From assembly GCA_017434025.1 (NCBI GenBank), contig JAFRGC010000088.1:1-55890 (forward strand): 55,890 nucleotides of DNA, read 5' to 3'. The position numbers and the translations under genes were made by a program. This DNA comes from Mogibacterium sp. (lineage in GTDB: Bacteria > Bacillota > Clostridia > Peptostreptococcales > Anaerovoracaceae). The notes under the pieces are model-generated. The model did no database searches. It had not been told where the DNA came from and saw nothing but the letters and a program-made list of their open reading frames with translations. Positions 14,092 through 21,610 of this stretch are shown piece by piece (the first letter of the stretch is position 1; each line of letters begins with the position of its first letter).

Positions 14092-16875
14092 CTATCTGCC
14101 TGCAACTTTATTCTTGATGATTCTGGTAACACGGCCCGGCATGTTCTTGCCGATTCCGATGAACTTATCCTCAGCACGCATCATTCTGGAGTACAGATCT
14201 CCATCCGGACGGCGGATCAGGTGGATAGCGTCGAACTTGCACTGTACGGTACACATTCCGCAGCCGATGCACTTATTCTGATCAACTACGCTGCGTCCGC
14301 ACTTGAGACATCTCTCAGCTTCCTTCTTGATCTGCTCTTCGCTGAACTGCTTGATCTCGTAATCCATCGTGAGCTTCTTGCTCTCGTCGATAGCTCTTAC
14401 CTGACGTGCAGGCTTCTTGTATTCATTCGGAGGAAGTACGATATCATCCTTGTCGAGCATTGTGAACTGACGTGTATTTCTGTGGATCATCAGGTGCTGT
14501 CCTTCGTTGACGAACCTATGGAGCGATACAGCGCCTTCACGTCCCATAGCGAGTGCGTCTACGACGAACTTCTGGCCGCTTACGCTGTCGCCGCCTGCGA
14601 AGATGTCCTTCTCTGCTGTCTGCAGTGTGACAGGATCTGCAACGATGAATCCTCTCTGTGTCAGCTCGACCTTGGTGCCTTCGAAAAGTTTACCGTAATC
14701 AGGCTTCTGGCAGATGCTGAAGAGAATGGTGCTGCACTTCTGCTCTGTGGTCTGAGCATCATCGAATGTAGGAGCGAATCTTCCCTCTGCATTCTTGACG
14801 CTGAGGCACTTATGGAACTTGATGCCTGCAACCTTGCCGCCCTTGGTAACGACTTCTGTCTGGCCCCATCCATCATGGATAACGATGCCTTCGTTCTTGA
14901 GGAATTCCTGATCCTCTTCGCCCATCGGCATCTCGTCATAGGACTCGAGGCAGTACAGATGTACGCTCTTAGCGCCCTGACGGATAGCTGTACGAGCTAC
15001 GTCGGCACCGATGTTGCCGCCGCCGATAACGACTACGTCACCGCTCAGTTTGGCAGCTTTGCCGAGTGTTACATTCTTTACATAGTCAACACCGCCGATG
15101 ACTCCTTCAGCGTCATCGCCAGGGATGCCGAGTCTTCCGCATGCCTGCAGACCTGTTCCGACGAAGAATCCCTTGAAGCCCTGCTCTCTGAGCTGCTGGA
15201 TGGTAACGTCCTTACCGACTTCTACGCCGCATCTGATCTCAACGCCCATTGCCTTGAGGACGTCGATCTCAGCGTTGACGACCTTCTTGTCAAGTCTGAA
15301 GTTAGGAATACCGAGTGTCATCATTCCGCCAGGCATCTCCTGCTTCTCGAATACTACAGGCTTGTAGCCTTCGATAGCGAGGAAGTAAGCGCAGGACAGT
15401 CCCGCCGGACCGGAACCGATAATAGCGATCTTCTGATCGAACGGCTCTCTTGTGGTCGAAACCATTGGTGGAATGTACTTGTGCTCATCCTCGAGATCCT
15501 TAGCTGCGATGAATGCCTTGATGTCGTCGATAGCAAGAGCGTCATCGACTGTGCCTCTTGTACACTCGAGCTCGCAGTACTTATGGCAGATAGCTCCGCA
15601 TACTGCAGGGAACGGGTTGTCTCTCTTGATCAGCTCGAGAGCAGCTCTGTACTCTCCTCTGCTTGCCATGTCAATGTAGCCCTGGATCGCGATGTGGAGC
15701 GGGCATGCAGACTTACAAGGTGCTGTACCTGTAGGCCATGTCTGGATGACGCCGTTCTCGTTCTTGTAGTTCCAGTTCCACTTCTCCTCAGGCCAGACGT
15801 TGCTTTCAGGCAGTTCCTGCTTAGGATATACGATGTCACCGTGCTTGGTGCAGAGCTTCTGTCCGAGTCTGACAGCGCCAGCCGGGCAAACCTCTACGCA
15901 CTTGCCACATGCTACGCACTTCTCAGGGTCAACTTCGGATGCGTATGCAGATGCTGACATGTTCGGTGTATTGAAGAGCTGTGATGTACGAAGAGCGTTG
16001 CAGACGCCGACAGCGCAGTTGCAGATCGCGAAGATCTTGTTCTCACCGTCGATGTTTGTTACCTGATGTACATAGCCCTTATCTTCAGCCCTTTCGAGTA
16101 CTTCGAGCGCTTCTTCATAAGTGATGTCATAGCCCATGCCGGTCTCTTTGCAGTAGTCAGCGAAATCGCCGAGACCCATGCACCAGTACTGCATGATATC
16201 TCCGGATCCCTCGCCTCTCTCTGTCTGCTGCTTACGGCAGGAGCAAATTCCGAGACCGATCTGGCCTTCGTATTTCTTGAGCCAATACGAGATGTGCTCG
16301 ATATCGAGCGACTCGCACTCTGCAGGGATAGCCTTCTCTACAGGGATGACGTGCATTCCGATACCGTTACCGCCCTTGCCTACCATCTGTGTGATGCCTG
16401 CAAGCGGCAGATATGTCATACGCTCGAAGAAATCAGCGATCTCAGGAGTCTCAGGCATGATCTGATCTCTCATGACCATGATCTCTGCTGCACCAGGTAC
16501 GAACATATCCAGAACGTAACGTCTCTCGTGCTGAGGGTTCTTGCCGTCCTCATTCTCATTGTTCCATTCAACAAGACCGAACTGGCCGAGTGCCTCAAGA
16601 ACTGTCTTCAGATGATCGTCATCATATCCTGTCAGTTCTTTCATCTTCGCGAAGGTCTTCGGCTTGCGCTTACCCATCTTAAGAGCAGTATCAAGACAGT
16701 CTTCAGCGATGTCTTTGCCATATCTCCTGACGATGTATTGATAACCGCAGTCAAATCCCCAATACTCCGGAGAATCCTTGGAAGGCTTCTCGAGTCCGAG
16801 GAGAATTTCCTTGCGGTCAGTGATGATCTTCGTAAGTTTGAAGATCTTCTCATCATGTGTCAGTTTTTTTGCCAT
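14092..16875 (-). CDS. Multi-cluster Fe-S/FAD oxidoreductase (GltD/BzdV-like)
   Basis: The 927-residue protein is first in the operon. Domains in order are: a helical N-terminal part with a winged-helix-like segment (residues 70-105); a cysteine-rich region with CSC near 211-213 and CNC near 285-287; a 4Fe-4S site CVACGKCVEVCP (320-331); a GltD/DPYD-type cysteine linker (387-438); an FAD motif IGSGPAG (486-492); a pyridine-nucleotide motif IGGGNIGAD (617-625); and a C-terminal ferredoxin-like pair (CLKCG at 856, CIGCGMC at 869). It should move electrons from NAD(P)H through flavin to iron-sulfur clusters. In context it is the likely electron donor to the two dehydratase-like subunits. Confidence 0.8.
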   Translation of the reverse strand: MAKKLTHDEKIFKLTKIITDRKEILLGLEKPSKDSPEYWGFDCGYQYIVRRYGKDIAEDCLDTALKMGKRKPKTFAKMKELTGYDDDHLKTVLEALGQFGLVEWNNENEDGKNPQHERRYVLDMFVPGAAEIMVMRDQIMPETPEIADFFERMTYLPLAGITQMVGKGGNGIGMHVIPVEKAIPAECESLDIEHISYWLKKYEGQIGLGICSCRKQQTERGEGSGDIMQYWCMGLGDFADYCKETGMGYDITYEEALEVLERAEDKGYVHQVTNIDGENKIFAICNCAVGVCNALRTSQLFNTPNMSASAYASEVDPEKCVACGKCVEVCPAGAVRLGQKLCTKHGDIVYPKQELPESNVWPEEKWNWNYKNENGVIQTWPTGTAPCKSACPLHIAIQGYIDMASRGEYRAALELIKRDNPFPAVCGAICHKYCELECTRGTVDDALAIDDIKAFIAAKDLEDEHKYIPPMVSTTREPFDQKIAIIGSGPAGLSCAYFLAIEGYKPVVFEKQEMPGGMMTLGIPNFRLDKKVVNAEIDVLKAMGVEIRCGVEVGKDVTIQQLREQGFKGFFVGTGLQACGRLGIPGDDAEGVIGGVDYVKNVTLGKAAKLSGDVVVIGGGNIGADVARTAIRQGAKSVHLYCLESYDEMPMGEEDQEFLKNEGIVIHDGWGQTEVVTKGGKVAGIKFHKCLSVKNAEGRFAPTFDDAQTTEQKCSTILFSICQKPDYGKLFEGTKVELTQRGFIVADPVTLQTAEKDIFAGGDSVSGQKFVVDALAMGREGAVSLHRFVNEGQHLMIHRNTRQFTMLDKDDIVLPPNEYKKPARQVRAIDESKKLTMDYEIKQFSEEQIKKEAERCLKCGRSVVDQNKCIGCGMCTVQCKFDAIHLIRRPDGDLYSRMMRAEDKFIGIGKNMPGRVTRIIKNKVAGR

Positions 16876-16976
16876 ATACTAACCACCTCTCCATTATCTC
16901 TTACTATTATTACTACAAATTAAGGAGTTGTTTCCGTGTACCGCCGGGCACACTTCCACATACTACTATTGGTAGA

Positions 16977-17006
16977 ATTTTATCATGTAACTGACCACTC
17001 GTTCAA
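16977..17006 (-). promoter_or_regulatory. Predicted promoter of the oxidoreductase-dehydratase operon
   Basis: On the minus strand TTGAAC (17001-17006), an 18-base spacer and TAAAAT (16977-16982). The leader is about 95 bases and contains a GAGAGG near the start codon. Confidence 0.5.
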
Positions 17007-17028
17007 GTAAAATGGACTTGAAATTGCA

Positions 17029-17057
17029 CAAAAAAGCATCCCCGTACAGGGGATGCT
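17029..17057 (-). terminator. Terminator of the copper operon
   Basis: AGCATCCCC (17035-17043) pairs perfectly with GGGGATGCT (17049-17057) across a 5-base loop. On the minus strand TTTTTT follows. It lies about 38 bases past the copA stop. Confidence 0.9.
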
Positions 17058-17094
17058 TATCACACCGATAAAATGATCGTTTGCCGATGTCTGA

Positions 17095-19188
17095 TCAGTC
17101 GAATTTAATAAGATTGAGCCTCAAAGCGTTCGTGCAGACGCAGAAAGATGAGAGGCTCATCGCAGCTGCCGCGATCATCGGGCTGAGTGTCCAGCCGCCG
17201 AAAAGTCCTGTATATGCACCGGCTGCCAGAGGTATCAGCAGGACATTATAGAAGAATGCCCAGAACAGGTTCTCGTGGATATTGCGCAGTGTCTTGCGGC
17301 CGAGCCTGATCGTCTTGACTGCGTCGGCGATGCTGCTGTTGACCAGGACGACGTCCGCGGCGTCCAGGGCAACATCAGTCCCGGCGCCGATCGCGATCCC
17401 GACATCTGCGCGAGTCAGCGCCGGTGCATCGTTGATGCCATCGCCGACCATCGCAGTTTTGCCCTGCTCCATCAGCTTTCTGATCACTTCTTCCTTGCCG
17501 TCAGGCAATACCTCTGCCACGACTTCATCCACACCGACTTCAGCAGCAATAGCTTCCGCCGTCTTCTTGCGATCTCCGGTGAGCATGACTGTCCTGATGC
17601 CGAGCTCTCTGAGCTTGCGGACGGCTTCCTTGCTGTCCTCCCTGACAGCGTCAGCGAGAGCCAGCACGCCGAGCAGTCGACCGCCCTTCTGGAAGTAAAC
17701 GGAAGTCTTGCCCGCGTTGGCGAACTCAGCAGTTTCCTTCTGCAGCCTGTCAATGTCAGCAGTGGCTACGCCGTTTTCCTTCATAAACGCAGCATTGCCT
17801 CCGGCCAGGCTCACAGCCCTGCTGCCATCCCAGGTATAAGCCCTTACACCGCCTCCGGCAAACTCCTGATAATCACTGATACGGAGCGTAGTATTGCCGA
17901 GATGCGAGATGATCGCTTTGGCGAGCGGATGCTCCGATCTCGACTCCACAGCCGCAGCGACCTCAAGCAGTTCGTCCTTGCTGACGCCATGGCAAGGGAA
18001 CACATCAGTCACAGACGGGTTCCCTCCGGTGATCGTTCCGGTCTTGTCCAGGGCAATGATCTCGACCCTGCCCGTCTCTTCGAGTGCGGCGGCGGTCTTG
18101 AACAGGATACCATTTCTGGCACCGACGCCGCTCCCGACCATGATAGCAACAGGCGTTGCCAGTCCGAGCGCGCACGGGCAGCTGATGACCAGCACAGCGA
18201 TCGCGCGCTCGAGCGCGTAGGCCGTTCCGTGCCCAAGCAGCATCCATATCACGAATACCAGCGCTGCAATTCCTAGAACGCATGGCACGAAGATCCCTGC
18301 GATCTTATCCGCAGTCCGCGCGATAGGAGCTTTGGTCGCTGCCGCGTCACTGACGAGATCAATGATCTGCGCGAGAGTCGTATCCTCGCCTACTCTTGTC
18401 GCTTTGGCCCTGATAAAGCCGGACTTGTTGATCGTCGCGGCACTGACCTGATCTCCGACCTTCTTGTCTACAGGCATGCTCTCGCCTGTAAGCGCCGATT
18501 CATCTACAGCGGTAGAACCTTCGATAATCACTGCATCGACAGGGATCCTGTCTCCCGGACGGATCACGACGACCTCGCCCTCACGGACATAGTCGATCCC
18601 GACTGTCAGCTCCTCGCCGCCCCTCTCGACCTGAGCAGTCTCCGGTACGAGGCTGATGAGCGAACGGAGCGCGTCAGTGGTCTTCCCCTTGGATCTCGCC
18701 TCGAGCATCTTGCCGACAGTGATCAGTGTCACGATCATGGCAGCTGATTCGAAGTACAGGCCGTGCACGACTTCCATGCCTTCAGCATATCCTGCGCCGC
18801 CTGCTCCGCTGAACAGCCCGGCCAGCACATACAGGCTCCACAGGAACGATACTCCGGATCCCATCGCGACAAGCGTATCCATATTAGGCGCTCCGTGCAT
18901 GAGTCCCTTGAATCCATTGACGAAGAACGCCCTGTTGATATACATGATGACCGCAGCGAGTACCATCTCGATGAGCCCAATGACTCCTGCGCTGACATTC
19001 TCAAGCGGTCCGATCGGCCAGCCCCACATCATGTGCCCCATCGAGAAGTACATGAGTATCAGGAGCAGCACAACAGAACGGATCAGTCTCTTCTTAAGCC
19101 GTGGCGTCTCTGTATCCTGCAGTGCCTCTTCCTGTTTCCTGACCTTCTCCAGATACTGTCTATCTACTGGGAGAGTCTGTCTCAGCAA
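17095..19188 (-). CDS. copA: Copper-exporting P1B-type ATPase
   Basis: The 697-residue ATPase exports Cu(I) across the membrane. It has the TGE motif at 234-236, the metal-binding CPC at 337-339 (ISCPCALG), the phosphorylation site DKTGT at 381-385, the HP motif in SRSEHPLAKA, and the hinge motif GDGINDAP. The usual N-terminal metal-binding domain is absent from this frame. It is encoded in the overlapping upstream frame. The only upstream start is a TTG at 19188 without a ribosome site, inside the chaperone gene. Translation may therefore rely on coupling or on a +1 frameshift. Confidence 0.9.
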   Translation of the reverse strand: MLRQTLPVDRQYLEKVRKQEEALQDTETPRLKKRLIRSVVLLLILMYFSMGHMMWGWPIGPLENVSAGVIGLIEMVLAAVIMYINRAFFVNGFKGLMHGAPNMDTLVAMGSGVSFLWSLYVLAGLFSGAGGAGYAEGMEVVHGLYFESAAMIVTLITVGKMLEARSKGKTTDALRSLISLVPETAQVERGGEELTVGIDYVREGEVVVIRPGDRIPVDAVIIEGSTAVDESALTGESMPVDKKVGDQVSAATINKSGFIRAKATRVGEDTTLAQIIDLVSDAAATKAPIARTADKIAGIFVPCVLGIAALVFVIWMLLGHGTAYALERAIAVLVISCPCALGLATPVAIMVGSGVGARNGILFKTAAALEETGRVEIIALDKTGTITGGNPSVTDVFPCHGVSKDELLEVAAAVESRSEHPLAKAIISHLGNTTLRISDYQEFAGGGVRAYTWDGSRAVSLAGGNAAFMKENGVATADIDRLQKETAEFANAGKTSVYFQKGGRLLGVLALADAVREDSKEAVRKLRELGIRTVMLTGDRKKTAEAIAAEVGVDEVVAEVLPDGKEEVIRKLMEQGKTAMVGDGINDAPALTRADVGIAIGAGTDVALDAADVVLVNSSIADAVKTIRLGRKTLRNIHENLFWAFFYNVLLIPLAAGAYTGLFGGWTLSPMIAAAAMSLSSFCVCTNALRLNLIKFD

Positions 19189-19375
19189 GCTCGCAGCCGT
19201 AGCCGGCGTCTTCGACAGCCTTGATCACTGCCTCCGGAGAAGCGCTGCCCTCAACATTCATAGAGTTGGTCAGCAGGCTTACAGCGACTTCTGTGACGCC
19301 CTCTACGCCCGAAACAGCCTTCTCAACTCTTGCGGAACAAGCCGCACATCCCATGCCACTTACTGAATACTTCAT
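19160..19375 (-). CDS. copZ: Heavy-metal-associated domain protein (CopZ-like)
   Basis: The 71-residue protein is a single HMA domain with the Cu(I)-binding GMGCAAC motif at residues 8-14 and the usual beta-alpha-beta pattern up to AGYGCELAE. GGAGG lies 8 bases before the ATG. Its end overlaps the copA frame by 29 bases in a +1 relation. In many Clostridia this domain is the N-terminus of CopA itself. Here it could be a free chaperone, the N-terminal part of a frameshifted CopA, or both. Confidence 0.8.
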   Translation of the reverse strand: MKYSVSGMGCAACSARVEKAVSGVEGVTEVAVSLLTNSMNVEGSASPEAVIKAVEDAGYGCELAETDSPSR

Positions 19376-19419
19376 TTTCTTTCCTCCTCTGAGATCATCA
19401 TCTCAATTCACATGTAAAA

Positions 19420-19731
19420 CTATTTCATCATCTTCTGAAGAGTCGCGACGAGCTCGTCCACGACCTCATCATTGCCCTCTCTGATGTCATTCGTAACGCA
19501 GGTGCGTATGTGGTTGGCCAGAAGCACCTTGCTGAAGCTGTTCAGCGCTGCGTTGACAGCAGATGTCTGAATGAGAATGTCCGGGCAATATGCGCCCCGC
19601 TCTACCATGGCCTTGATACCGCGGACCTGCCCCTCTATCCTACTCAGTCGGTTGATAAGATCTCTGTATTCCTCAGGACTGCGGTCTTTTCTCTTCTCGC
19701 TGCATGCACAGCATTCTTTCTCTCCTGACAT
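19420..19731 (-). CDS. csoR: CsoR copper-sensing repressor
   Basis: The protein has 103 residues counted from the ATG at 19731, which has GAGGCGGG a few bases upstream; the longer frame lacks a ribosome site. It is the all-helical CsoR fold (LINRLSRIEGQVRGIKAMVERGAYC). It keeps the three Cu(I) ligands in the order Cys (GAYCPDIL), His and Cys (ANHIRTC). The N-terminus adds a Cys-rich CCACSEK segment. Binding of Cu(I) would release it from the two operators just upstream and switch on csoR-copZ-copA. Confidence 0.9.
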   Translation of the reverse strand: MSGEKECCACSEKRKDRSPEEYRDLINRLSRIEGQVRGIKAMVERGAYCPDILIQTSAVNAALNSFSKVLLANHIRTCVTNDIREGNDEVVDELVATLQKMMK

Positions 19732-19803
19732 TTCCCGCCTCACTTTGAACTGTCTGCTACGGCTTACTGCTCCGACCATCACGTATGGCATTCCGGATCG
19801 GGC

Positions 19804-19823
19804 GTATACCCCATAAGGGTATC
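19804..19823. promoter_or_regulatory. CsoR operator 2 (downstream site)
   Basis: GTATACCCCATAAGGGTATC is an imperfect CsoR box. It lies downstream of the predicted start point of the copper operon, 32 bases (centre to centre) from the main box. Confidence 0.75.
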
Positions 19824-19832
19824 TATAGCTGT

Positions 19833-19861
19833 ATTGTATACCCCCTAGGGGTACATGTCAA
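19833..19861 (-). promoter_or_regulatory. CsoR-controlled promoter of csoR-copZ-copA
   Basis: On the minus strand a perfect TTGACA (19856-19861), a 17-base spacer and TACAAT (19833-19838). The palindromic CsoR box GTATACCCCCTAGGGGTAC (19836-19854) fills the spacer, so bound repressor would block RNA polymerase directly. Confidence 0.88.
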
Positions 19862-19864
19862 CAT

Positions 19865-19897
19865 AAAAAAGAGACCGTTTCTTCCGAAGCGGTCTCT
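19865..19897 (-). terminator. Terminator of gdhA
   Basis: AGAGACCG (19870-19877) pairs with CGGTCTCT (19890-19897). On the minus strand it is followed by TTTTTTATG. The T-run ends a few bases before the -35 box of the copper promoter. Confidence 0.85.
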
Positions 19898-19959
19898 CTC
19901 TTGATTGTTTGATTGTCGGTCTGGCGCGGTGCGCCATAGGTCAATTGTACAAGGTTATC

Positions 19960-21327
19960 TTATACAAGACCCTGAGCCATCATAGCCTCTGCAACTCTCT
20001 CAAATCCAGCGATGTTAGCACCAGCAACAAGAGCGTTCTTATCGCCATAGTACTTCTGGCCGGCATTAGCACAAGCGTTGTAGATGTTCTTCATGATCTG
20101 ATGGAGCTGATCATATACAGCCTGATGCTGGAATGCAGTGTGTCCGGCATTCTGTCCCATCTCGATGCAGGAGCAAGCTACGCCGCCAGCGTTAGCTGCC
20201 TTAGCAGGACCAACTGCGATGCAGTTATCCATGAGGAACTTAAGAGCATCATTGGTTGTAGGCATGTTAGCGCCTTCGCAGTAGAACTTGCAGCCGCCCT
20301 CAACGATCTGCTTAGCATGCTCCATGTGAACGTCGTTCTGCATAGCGCATGGGATGAACATATCGATCTTGCAGCCTGTATCCTGGAATACGCCCCAAGG
20401 CTTCTTGCCAGGGAAGAACTTAGCGTTAGGGAACTTCTCTGCGTATGGAGCGCAGATGTTCTTGCCGGATCCTCTGAGCTCGAGGAGGTAATCAACCTTC
20501 TCCTGTGTTGTGATTCCGTCTGGATCGTAGATGTATCCGTCTGGTCCGGAGATTGTTACGCACTTAGCTCCGAGCTCCCAGAGCTTCCAAGCTGTACCCC
20601 AAGCAACGTTACCGAAACCGGAGATAGCAACATTCTTGCCCTTGAAGTCTTCGCCGTTAGCCTTGAGCATTTCCTCAGCATACCATACGATACCGAATCC
20701 GGTAGCCTCTGCTCTTCCGAGAAGTCCGCCATAAGGGATTCCCTTACCTGTCAGAACGCCTTCATACTTGTCAACTATTCTCTTGTACTGTCCGAAGAGA
20801 TATCCGATCTCTCTAGCGCCTACACCGAGGTCACCAGCAGGAACGTCTGTGTTAGCTCCGATGTGTCTGTAGAGTTCTGTCATGAATGCCTGGCAGAATC
20901 TCATAACTTCAGCATCGCTCTTTCCGTTAGGATCGAAGTCGGAACCGCCCTTGCCGCCGCCGATCGGAAGTCCTGTCAGGGAGTTCTTGAAGATCTGCTC
21001 GAATCCGAGGAACTTGATGATTCCAGGATATACGTTTGGAGCGAATCTCAGGCCGCCCTTGTAAGGTCCGATAGCGCTGTTGAACTGATATCTGTAGCCC
21101 TTGTTAACCTGAACTTTACCTTCATCGTCAACCCATACAACTCTGAAAGTAACTCCTCTTTCAGGCTCTACGAGTCTCTCAAGAAGTGCAGCCTTCTCAT
21201 ACTTAGGGTTAGCATCCATAACTGGAGCCAGAGAAGTAAGAACTTCTTCTACTGTCTGGTGGAACTCAACCTCGCCAGGATTGTTCTTCTTGCACTGCTC
21301 GATGACTCTTTCTACATAATTTGCCAT
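19960..21327 (-). CDS. gdhA: Glutamate dehydrogenase
   Basis: The 455-residue cytoplasmic enzyme interconverts glutamate and 2-oxoglutarate plus ammonia with NAD(P). It shows the hexameric-type signatures PIGGGKGGSDFDP with the catalytic lysine, PAGDLGVGAREIGYLFGQYKR, and a Rossmann turn region ISGFGNVAWGTA. The ATG at 21327 is preferred because AGGAGAG sits 10 bases upstream; the GTG three codons earlier would be too close to that site. The gene stands alone with its own promoter and terminator. Coenzyme preference cannot be read with confidence. In amino-acid-fermenting anaerobes this enzyme feeds 2-hydroxyglutarate routes. Confidence 0.92.
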   Translation of the reverse strand: MANYVERVIEQCKKNNPGEVEFHQTVEEVLTSLAPVMDANPKYEKAALLERLVEPERGVTFRVVWVDDEGKVQVNKGYRYQFNSAIGPYKGGLRFAPNVYPGIIKFLGFEQIFKNSLTGLPIGGGKGGSDFDPNGKSDAEVMRFCQAFMTELYRHIGANTDVPAGDLGVGAREIGYLFGQYKRIVDKYEGVLTGKGIPYGGLLGRAEATGFGIVWYAEEMLKANGEDFKGKNVAISGFGNVAWGTAWKLWELGAKCVTISGPDGYIYDPDGITTQEKVDYLLELRGSGKNICAPYAEKFPNAKFFPGKKPWGVFQDTGCKIDMFIPCAMQNDVHMEHAKQIVEGGCKFYCEGANMPTTNDALKFLMDNCIAVGPAKAANAGGVACSCIEMGQNAGHTAFQHQAVYDQLHQIMKNIYNACANAGQKYYGDKNALVAGANIAGFERVAEAMMAQGLV

Positions 21328-21399
21328 TGGTACCACTCTCCTTATGTACTCTTATTTAATAAATAAAGTGAATTCGGTGCACAATAACACCTGCACTTA

Positions 21400-21427
21400 A
21401 ATTCTAACACTTGTTATAAAAAAGTCA
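21400..21427 (-). promoter_or_regulatory. Predicted gdhA promoter
   Basis: On the minus strand TTGACT (21422-21427), a 16-base spacer and TAGAAT (21400-21405). The leader is about 65 bases. Confidence 0.5.
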
Positions 21428-21592
21428 ACCGCTGTCGACTTGCGGAGATCATTAATTAGGTATTTTATTTGTACAAATCGAAGCCATCTGAAGGCTTCAT
21501 CCGGCGCCCCATCCCACCCTCATTTTCCGTGTGTTTTCCGCGGATATTTTTGAATGCAATCACCGATTCGCTGGGTAATGGCCGGGCAAATG

Positions 21593-21601
21593 TGATAGAA
21601 T
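21593..21601 (+). promoter_or_regulatory. Extended -10 of the pcrA-ligA operon
   Basis: TGATAGAAT is an extended -10 element that ends only 9 bases before the pcrA start codon. No good -35 and no ribosome site are present. A small hairpin (GAAGCC/GGCTTC, about 21480-21498) further upstream has no T-run. Confidence 0.5.
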
Positions 21602-21610
21602 GAATTATCT

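Noticed and set aside
14221-15957. Plus-strand open frame of 578 codons inside the oxidoreductase gene
   Set aside because: It mirrors conserved Fe-S and FAD motifs on the minus strand and has no ribosome site; codon bias explains the open frame.
19909-21366. Plus-strand open frame of 485 codons covering the whole gdhA gene
   Set aside because: It is the antisense shadow of gdhA; the protein has no domain logic, and gdhA has a promoter, ribosome site and terminator on the other strand.
21480-21498. GAAGCC/GGCTTC hairpin upstream of pcrA as a terminator
   Set aside because: No T-run follows on either strand and no gene ends there.
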